Source: Mariaggregatimicrobium sp964498785
Lineage (GTDB): Bacteria > Zhuqueibacterota > Zhuqueibacteria > Thermofontimicrobiales > Thiofontviventaceae
NCBI GenBank assembly: GCA_964498785.1
Contig: CAZCJL010000005.1
Location: forward strand, 1 to 64,000
Length of the DNA stretch: 64,000 nt
Direction of reading: 5' to 3'
Below, piece by piece: positions 59,125 to 64,000 of this stretch. The position numbers were made by a program, and so were the translations under genes. How positions within the stretch are numbered: position 1 is the stretch's first letter; every line of letters starts with the position of its first letter. The notes beneath the pieces were generated by a model, which was given only the letters and a program-made list of their open reading frames with translations, had not been told where the DNA came from and made no database searches.

Positions 59125-61602
59125 ATGATCGGAAAAACAGATGAAAATGGCTTGCGAATCGGAGTTTTCGTTTGTGAGTGCGGCTTAAATATCGCGGGTT
59201 CTGTGGATTGTTATGCAGTCCGCGATTATATCGCCGATCTACCGGATGTCGCATTTGCGTGCGTAAATCGCTATACATGCGCTGATCCGGGGCAACAGGA
59301 AATTAAACGGAATATTCTGGAACATAAGCTGAATCGGGTTGTGGTGGCGTCCTGTACCCCACGAATGCACGAACCGACATTTCGTAACTGTGTTGCAGAG
59401 GCTGGCTTAAATCCATATTTAATGGAAATGGCCAATTTGCGAGAGCACTGCAGTTGGGTCCATCTGTACGATCGCGATGCTGCCACGATAAAGGCCAAAG
59501 ACATTGTAAAAGTAGCGGTCGCTCGTGCCCGCAAATTAGAGGCGCAAACAGAAGCTGAAGTTTCTGTCAATAAAAAGGCGTTGGTCCTGGGAGGAGGCGT
59601 TGCCGGAATTGAAGCGGCTCTCGATCTCGCAGATACGGGATATCACGTTTATCTTGTTGAGAAGGAACCGTCCATCGGCGGCTTGATGGCGCAACTTGAT
59701 AAAACGTATCCCACAATGGATTGCTCTATATGAATTTTGGGACCGAAAATGATGGATGTCGGTCGACATCCCAGGATTAATTTATTAACTTACAGTGAAG
59801 TCGAAAAAGTAGACGGGTACATCGGAAATTTTAAAATCCGGATTCGGAAAAAAGCGCGCTATGTGGATGAAAACGAATGTACGGCCTGTGCCGAATGTGC
59901 TAAAGTGTGCCCGGTAACCGCGCCAAACGCTTTTCAGATGGGACTCTCTACCCGAAAAGCGATCTACATTCCGTTTCCGCAAGCAGTTCCGTCAGCATAT
60001 ATCCTCGATATGGAAAATTGTCTCGGTAACAATCCCATCGCCTGCGGTAAATGCCTCGAAGCGTGCGATAAAAAATGCATCGATTATGACATGCAAGATG
60101 AACTGATCGATGTGGAAGTCGGCGCCGTTGTCGTTGCCACCGGAATGGATGTGTACGATCCCACCGCGCTTGATGATTATGGATACACGCGTTATGAAAA
60201 TGTGATTACGAGCATGGAGTTTGAACGACTGATCTGTTCCGAAGGTCCGACGCAGGGACATTTCGTGCGTCCAACGGATCGAAAATCACCAAAACGCATC
60301 GGCTTTATCCAATGTGTGGGATCCCGAACCCAGGACCCGAATCGCGGCAATCCCTATTGCAGCAACATCTGTTGCATGAATACCGTGAAAGACGGGCTGC
60401 TACTAAAAGACCACTACCCGGATGTGGAAGTGAAAGTCTTTTATATGGATATTCGCGCATTTGGAAAGGGATTTGAAGATTTGTTCATGCGAAGCAAAGA
60501 AGCCGGCATGATGTATATTCGCGGCATTCCCGGCGATATTGAAGAAGACCCGGAAACAAAAAATTTACGCTTGATTGTAGAAAACACAACAACCCGGATG
60601 ATAGAGGAACATGAATTGGATATGGTTGTTCTGTCGGTGGGAGTAGTTCCCCGGCGCGATAATGATGTTATTAAAAAGTTGTTCACACTATCGAGTACCA
60701 GCGATGGCTTTCTGCTGGAATCGCATCCCAAATTGAAACCAGTGGATGCACCGACAGGCGGCGTGTTCTTTGCCGGGTGCGCTGAATATCCGAAGGACGT
60801 GAAAGACAGCGTGACTCAGGCCAGCGCGGCTTCGGCACGCGCCGGAATTTTATTGTCAGCAGGAAAAATTAGAATTGAAGCGATCACTTCTTATGTTGAT
60901 GAAGCCAAGTGCACAAGTTGCGGAATTTGCGCCCGCGTCTGTCCGTTCAATGCAATTGTGGTGGATACGAAGGCAAAGACGCCGGCAGTAGTCATCGAAG
61001 CATCGTGCAAGGGCTGCGGCACTTGCGGCGCCGCCTGTCGTTTCGATGCGATAACCATGCGCCATTTCACCGATCCGCAAATGATTGCGCAAATTGATGC
61101 CATTTTAGAAGATGAGCCAATGCAGAAAATCGTGACCTTTGCCTGCAACTGGTGCTCGTACGCTGGCGCCGATCTTGCAGGATTATCACGATTGCAGTTC
61201 CCGCCCACTGCCCGACTGATCCGTACCATGTGCAGTGGTCGCGTGGATGAAGAATTTGTGCTGCACGCCTTTCGCAAGGGAGCGCCCGTGGTGCTTGTCT
61301 CCGGCTGCCATTTTGCAGACTGCCACTATATCGACGCCAACCGCCAGACCGTGAAGCGGGTCGAGAAGTTGTGGGATAAACTGGAGCGAAAGGGCATCCG
61401 TCCCGAGCGCCTGCAACTGGAATGGGTTAGTGCGGCAGAAGGACAAAAATGGGCAAAGGTGATGAAAGCCGTGGAAGAAATCCGCCAGACCGTCACCGAA
61501 GAAGAAGTGAAGCACACCATGAAAGCGCTGGCAGAAGACCAGAAACCCAAAAAAGCGAAACCCAGATCAAAAGAAGTGAACATCCCTGTGGCAGCAAGTT
61601 AG
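59125..61602 (+). CDS. hdrA: HdrA-MvhD fusion with selenocysteine (UGA at 59731)
   Basis: 825 residues if the TGA at 59731-59733 (codon 203) is selenocysteine; the frame is continuous. The N-terminal HdrA domain (about 9-145, IGVFVCECGLNIAGSVDC) is followed by FAD motif ALVLGGGVAGIEAALDL, C-S-I-Sec-ILGPKM, clusters CTACAECAKVCP (about 252) and CGKCLEACDKKC, a thioredoxin-reductase-like part and C-terminal clusters CTSCGICARVCP (from 596) and CKGCGTCGAAC. Residues about 665-790 are a fused MvhD domain (CNWCSY at 674, CSGRV, C728 in GCHFADCHY). Here the MvhD site is Cys, not Sec. The fusion places the electron-entry and flavin modules on one chain. The Lys-rich tail ends the gene. Confidence 0.9.
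59754..59771 (+). promoter_or_regulatory. SECIS-like hairpin for the second hdrA UGA
   Basis: GGATGTC (59754-59760), loop GGTC (59761-59764), GACATCC (59765-59771). Sequence, loop and distance from the UGA (27 nt to the loop) are identical to the first hdrA hairpin. Confidence 0.75.
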
Positions 61603-61611
61603 AATTGTAGT

Positions 61612-61646
61612 GCAGAGAACGGGGATTCCCGGTTCTCGTTCTCTGC
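61612..61646 (+). terminator. Probable terminator/hairpin after the Hdr cluster
   Basis: GCAGAGAAC pairs perfectly with GTTCTCTGC around a 17-nt loop, 9 bp after the stop of hdrA-mvhD. No T run follows directly, so it may act with the palindrome downstream. Confidence 0.5.
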
Positions 61647-61667
61647 AAGTGGTTTTCGCTTCTTTTC

Positions 61668-61698
61668 AATTTCCGAAGTTTTTAAAACTTCGGAAATT
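61668..61698. repeat. 31-bp perfect palindrome of the TTTCCGAA family
   Basis: Arms of 15 bases (61668-61682 and 61684-61698) are exactly complementary around one central T. A 33-bp relative with one mismatch lies at 13388-13420. The run of T in the first arm also lets it serve as a bidirectional terminator. Confidence 0.75.
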
Positions 61699-62187
61699 TT
61701 CACTTGCTATCTTGTAATCCCGCCCATTCGTTTAAATTTAATAGAATAATCAACATATTATTTTCGATTGAAAATATTACTGTTCGTTATCGTATTTAAA
61801 ACTGATTTGAAAATATGCAAAATATATTACAAAATTTAAAAAAATAATTTGACAATTTAAATTGTTTTTATATATTGCTATTAACTTTAATGTGCATACA
61901 AATATCTACTACAAATAAAGACGGCTTTCTTTTTCGACGGTGGTGTGAGTCTTCCTTTTCCTGAGAATTTCTGAATTAGCTTTTTTCTGGCGCTAAATTA
62001 TTTTCATAATCAAAAATAAGCATATTTTTATAATTAATATTGATAATCTTAGAGAATCGAATGTTAGTATTACTTCACTTAACATTAGGTTGCTGACCGT
62101 GGTAAGTAAGTTTATTGAAAACTGTTGACTTAAAAAATTAAAAAAATAACAATTTTTAAAAGTGCAACATTTAGAGGACAATTAATC

Positions 62188-63939
62188 ATGAAAAGAAAAA
62201 ATATCCTTTTCGTAGTGGTTATCTTATTCTTCTGTCAAAAAGTTGATGCACAATTCAAACTACTGCTGAACAATACTTTTATAAGTGATGTGCAATATGA
62301 TAATCAACAAAACTTGCTATGTGTGGGCGGCTTTTTTATTAATTCTGTTCCTGCGGTTGCTCAGAAATTGAGCCCAACATTTGAATATTTGTGGCCTAAT
62401 GATGAATTCGGTGTATGGTTAACACATCCGTTTGAAAACGATGAAACAGGGAACAGGCTGATGCTGCAACAGAGTGATGGCAGTGTCTTTTTTTGTATTG
62501 AATATAATAAATATATGGGAGTTTTTGCGTATGGAGATTCACTGAATCCGGCGTTTGAGATTCTTTATTACTCATATCCCGTCATTCAGAAAACGAGTGC
62601 AGATGGTGATGTGTTATGGGGCGAAAACGGGATTCAATTATCAAATCATAATATTTTATGTGATATCTCTGCGGGGATCAAATTGCTTGATTTGAGCTTT
62701 GATGCGGCAGGAAATGTGACTGTCATCTGGACATACACGTTTGCGGAAAATGCAGATAGAACGGATGAATTTAAAGGCACTTTTATGCAAAAAATTGATC
62801 CTGTTTCTGGAGAATTGTTACATGATTCAACCGGGATAGAAATCGCCGAAGAGAATGCCAATGCCGTGTATAAAGGACATTATAATAATTATTATATTGT
62901 TAAGATACCGGCAAGCACACTTATTGAACCTGAAATTATTAACATCGATGAAAATGGAAACGAACTATGGTCCATTGATATGTCAAAAGAATTTGGAAAT
63001 TTTTCACGATCAGTTTTAATTTCCAGTGTCGCTAATGTTACCAGTGACGGTGATTTATTTATGTTATATTCATCAAATCCCACATTTGGCGCCTATATTT
63101 ATTCCGACGGCAATATAAAATTTAAAGATAAAATAATTTTACCTGGATCTGTCAGAATTACACAATGGACACCGTTCATGGATTGGGGCGATGACCAGTG
63201 GATTTTATTTAGTGGAGAAAATTTATATCATTTCAGTACTGATGGAGAGCAACTTTGGGATGCTACAGGTGTTGAAATATTTTCACCTATATCAGGAGTT
63301 GTTTTTTATGATATGGAACCAATGAGTGACAACAATTCGATTTTACTCTTCTACAGTACAATCACGGAATCAGGTTCTTCATATCGAATACTAAAAATGC
63401 AAAAAATAATGAAAGACGGCTCATTTGCATGGCATGAAGAAGGTATTGAGTTGATTGAAAGGGTCGGAGGGTCAGCATACATACTACAAGAAAATAATGG
63501 CGGTGCATATATTATTACGAATGCAAGTGCCGTTTACGAACCAGAGTTTCGACCACGCGGTAGCTACATTATAAGAATTGATGAAAACGGGAATATAATT
63601 ACGAAAGTCCCGATTTCTAATAATTACTGCAACCATAACCCCGAGACTTTTGTATTGGTAAAAAATTATCCAAATCCATTCAGTGAAAATACTCATTTTA
63701 TCATTAATAATAACAGCTTATTATCTGACACACCGGCAATTTTTGTTATTTATAACATACTTGGAAAGGAGGTGATAAAATATGAGCTAACGAATGAAAA
63801 TTTAACAAATGGAATGGAATTGAGCTGGGATGGTAAGGATCAATTTGGAAGACGGGTTAGTCCGGGCGTGTACTTTTACAGGCTAACAACTAATAATTAT
63901 TCAAAAATGGTAAGCGGTAAATTGATATTAATTAAATAA
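62188..63939 (+). CDS. Secreted protein with a type IX secretion C-terminal sorting domain
   Basis: 583 residues. Signal peptide at about 1-22 (ILFVVVILFFCQKVDAQ). The middle part is beta-rich with repeated Gly/Asp/Trp turns (TSADGDVLWGENGIQLSNH, QKIMKDGSFAWHEEGIELIE), likely a propeller of a delta-60-like repeat type. The C-terminal 80 residues are a por-type sorting domain: NYPNPFSENTHFIIN, VIYNILGKEV, WDGKDQFGRRVSPGVYFYRLTT, and a SGKLILIK end. This marks export through the T9SS across the outer membrane. It is a useful lineage clue because T9SS occurs in the FCB group. AGAGGA precedes the ATG. Confidence 0.9.
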   Translation: MKRKNILFVVVILFFCQKVDAQFKLLLNNTFISDVQYDNQQNLLCVGGFFINSVPAVAQKLSPTFEYLWPNDEFGVWLTHPFENDETGNRLMLQQSDGSVFFCIEYNKYMGVFAYGDSLNPAFEILYYSYPVIQKTSADGDVLWGENGIQLSNHNILCDISAGIKLLDLSFDAAGNVTVIWTYTFAENADRTDEFKGTFMQKIDPVSGELLHDSTGIEIAEENANAVYKGHYNNYYIVKIPASTLIEPEIINIDENGNELWSIDMSKEFGNFSRSVLISSVANVTSDGDLFMLYSSNPTFGAYIYSDGNIKFKDKIILPGSVRITQWTPFMDWGDDQWILFSGENLYHFSTDGEQLWDATGVEIFSPISGVVFYDMEPMSDNNSILLFYSTITESGSSYRILKMQKIMKDGSFAWHEEGIELIERVGGSAYILQENNGGAYIITNASAVYEPEFRPRGSYIIRIDENGNIITKVPISNNYCNHNPETFVLVKNYPNPFSENTHFIINNNSLLSDTPAIFVIYNILGKEVIKYELTNENLTNGMELSWDGKDQFGRRVSPGVYFYRLTTNNYSKMVSGKLILIK

Positions 63940-63951
63940 CAGGAGAATATT

Positions 63952-64000
63952 ATGAAAAAATCATTTGTTTTTTTAATGCTATCATTTATCTGCCTTTTCA
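63952..64000 (+). CDS. Start of a secreted protein (cut by window edge)
   Basis: Only 16 codons are seen, beginning MKKSFVFLMLSFICLF, the start of a signal peptide. AGGAG lies 6 bases upstream. It follows the T9SS-sorted protein by 12 bp and is probably in the same operon. Nothing more can be said. Confidence 0.6.
   Translation, partial: MKKSFVFLMLSFICLF

Larger units (their letters stand above)
61603..62187. other. Intergenic region with two palindromes
   Basis: 585 bp. After the hdrA-mvhD stop lies a hairpin (GCAGAGAAC at 61612-61620, GTTCTCTGC at 61638-61646) and then the TTTCCGAA palindrome at 61668-61698. The remaining 480 bp is very AT-rich (leader and promoter of the secreted protein gene) with no gene I can support. 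Confidence 0.55.

Noticed and set aside
52868..59733. Reading TGA as tryptophan or glycine (alternative genetic code)
   Set aside because: TGA ends many intact genes here (for example arcC and korC) and TGG is used for Trp throughout, so only the three Hdr-cluster UGAs need recoding.

Overview
The window looks like a chromosomal contig of an anaerobic, uncultured-type bacterium of the FCB group (Bacteroidota/Calditrichota/KSB1-like neighbourhood). The basis is a secreted protein with a type IX secretion C-terminal sorting domain (62188-63939), a TonB-dependent receptor with a CarboxypepD_reg-like N-terminus, large multi-REC hybrid histidine kinases, and an oxygen-sensitive 2-oxoacid:ferredoxin oxidoreductase beside heterodisulfide-reductase-type (Hdr) complexes. 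The exact phylum cannot be fixed from this sequence. TGA is a normal stop for many genes here, yet three Hdr-cluster genes carry an in-frame TGA that reads best as selenocysteine.

Layout. 1-7148 (mostly minus): a MacB/FtsX-type ABC export locus (HlyD-like adaptor, two ATPases, two large permeases), interrupted by a plus-strand Uma2-like gene and an orphan HicB-like gene, and containing a four-helix-bundle (23S rRNA IVP-like) gene between two diverged direct repeats. 7722-10443 (plus): a sigma54 response regulator and its histidine kinase, probably controlling the divergent exporter. 11085-23314 (plus): a type IV pilus/type II secretion-like operon with PilC, GspE/PilB and PilT-type ATPases, four atypical pilin-like proteins, a PilM-PilN fusion, a PilO-PilP-like fusion and a short secretin. 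No prepilin peptidase is seen. 23296-29287 (minus): four signalling genes, including a 1209-residue hybrid kinase with three receiver domains. 29890-38702: an M48 protease, a secreted beta-propeller-like protein and a likely phosphate/glycerophosphodiester scavenging group (GDPD lipoprotein, GlpT-like transporter, TonB receptor, metallophosphoesterase). 38917-41694: a membrane-anchored Cache-HAMP-AAA+ protein without a GAFTGA loop. 41890-46553: a small membrane protein with DnaJ-like zinc motifs, rpmB, a dus gene, a cyclic-2,3-diphosphoglycerate-synthetase-like gene and carbamate kinase.

47136-61602 is the metabolic core: sucC-sucD, korDABC-like genes, then hdrA (tandem-duplicated, Sec), mvhD (Sec), an hdrCB-like fusion, hdrC, hdrB and hdrA-mvhD (Sec). 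SucCD and Kor interconvert succinate, succinyl-CoA and 2-oxoglutarate with ferredoxin. The Hdr/MvhD proteins probably shuttle or bifurcate electrons between ferredoxin, a low-potential donor and a disulfide or quinone-linked acceptor. This selenoprotein-rich Hdr cluster is the most notable system in the window. A bacterial SECIS-like hairpin lies at the right distance after each of the three UGA codons, and the hairpin is identical in the two hdrA genes.

Non-coding DNA is rich in short dispersed repeats: GACGTGAGAC-type tracts that run into gene 3' ends, TTTCCGAA palindromes, ATCCGT repeats, a 110-bp inverted-repeat element, a string of hairpins between hdrA and mvhD, and an unassigned structured element downstream of the pilin gene. 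No rRNA, tRNA, CRISPR array or intact insertion sequence was seen.
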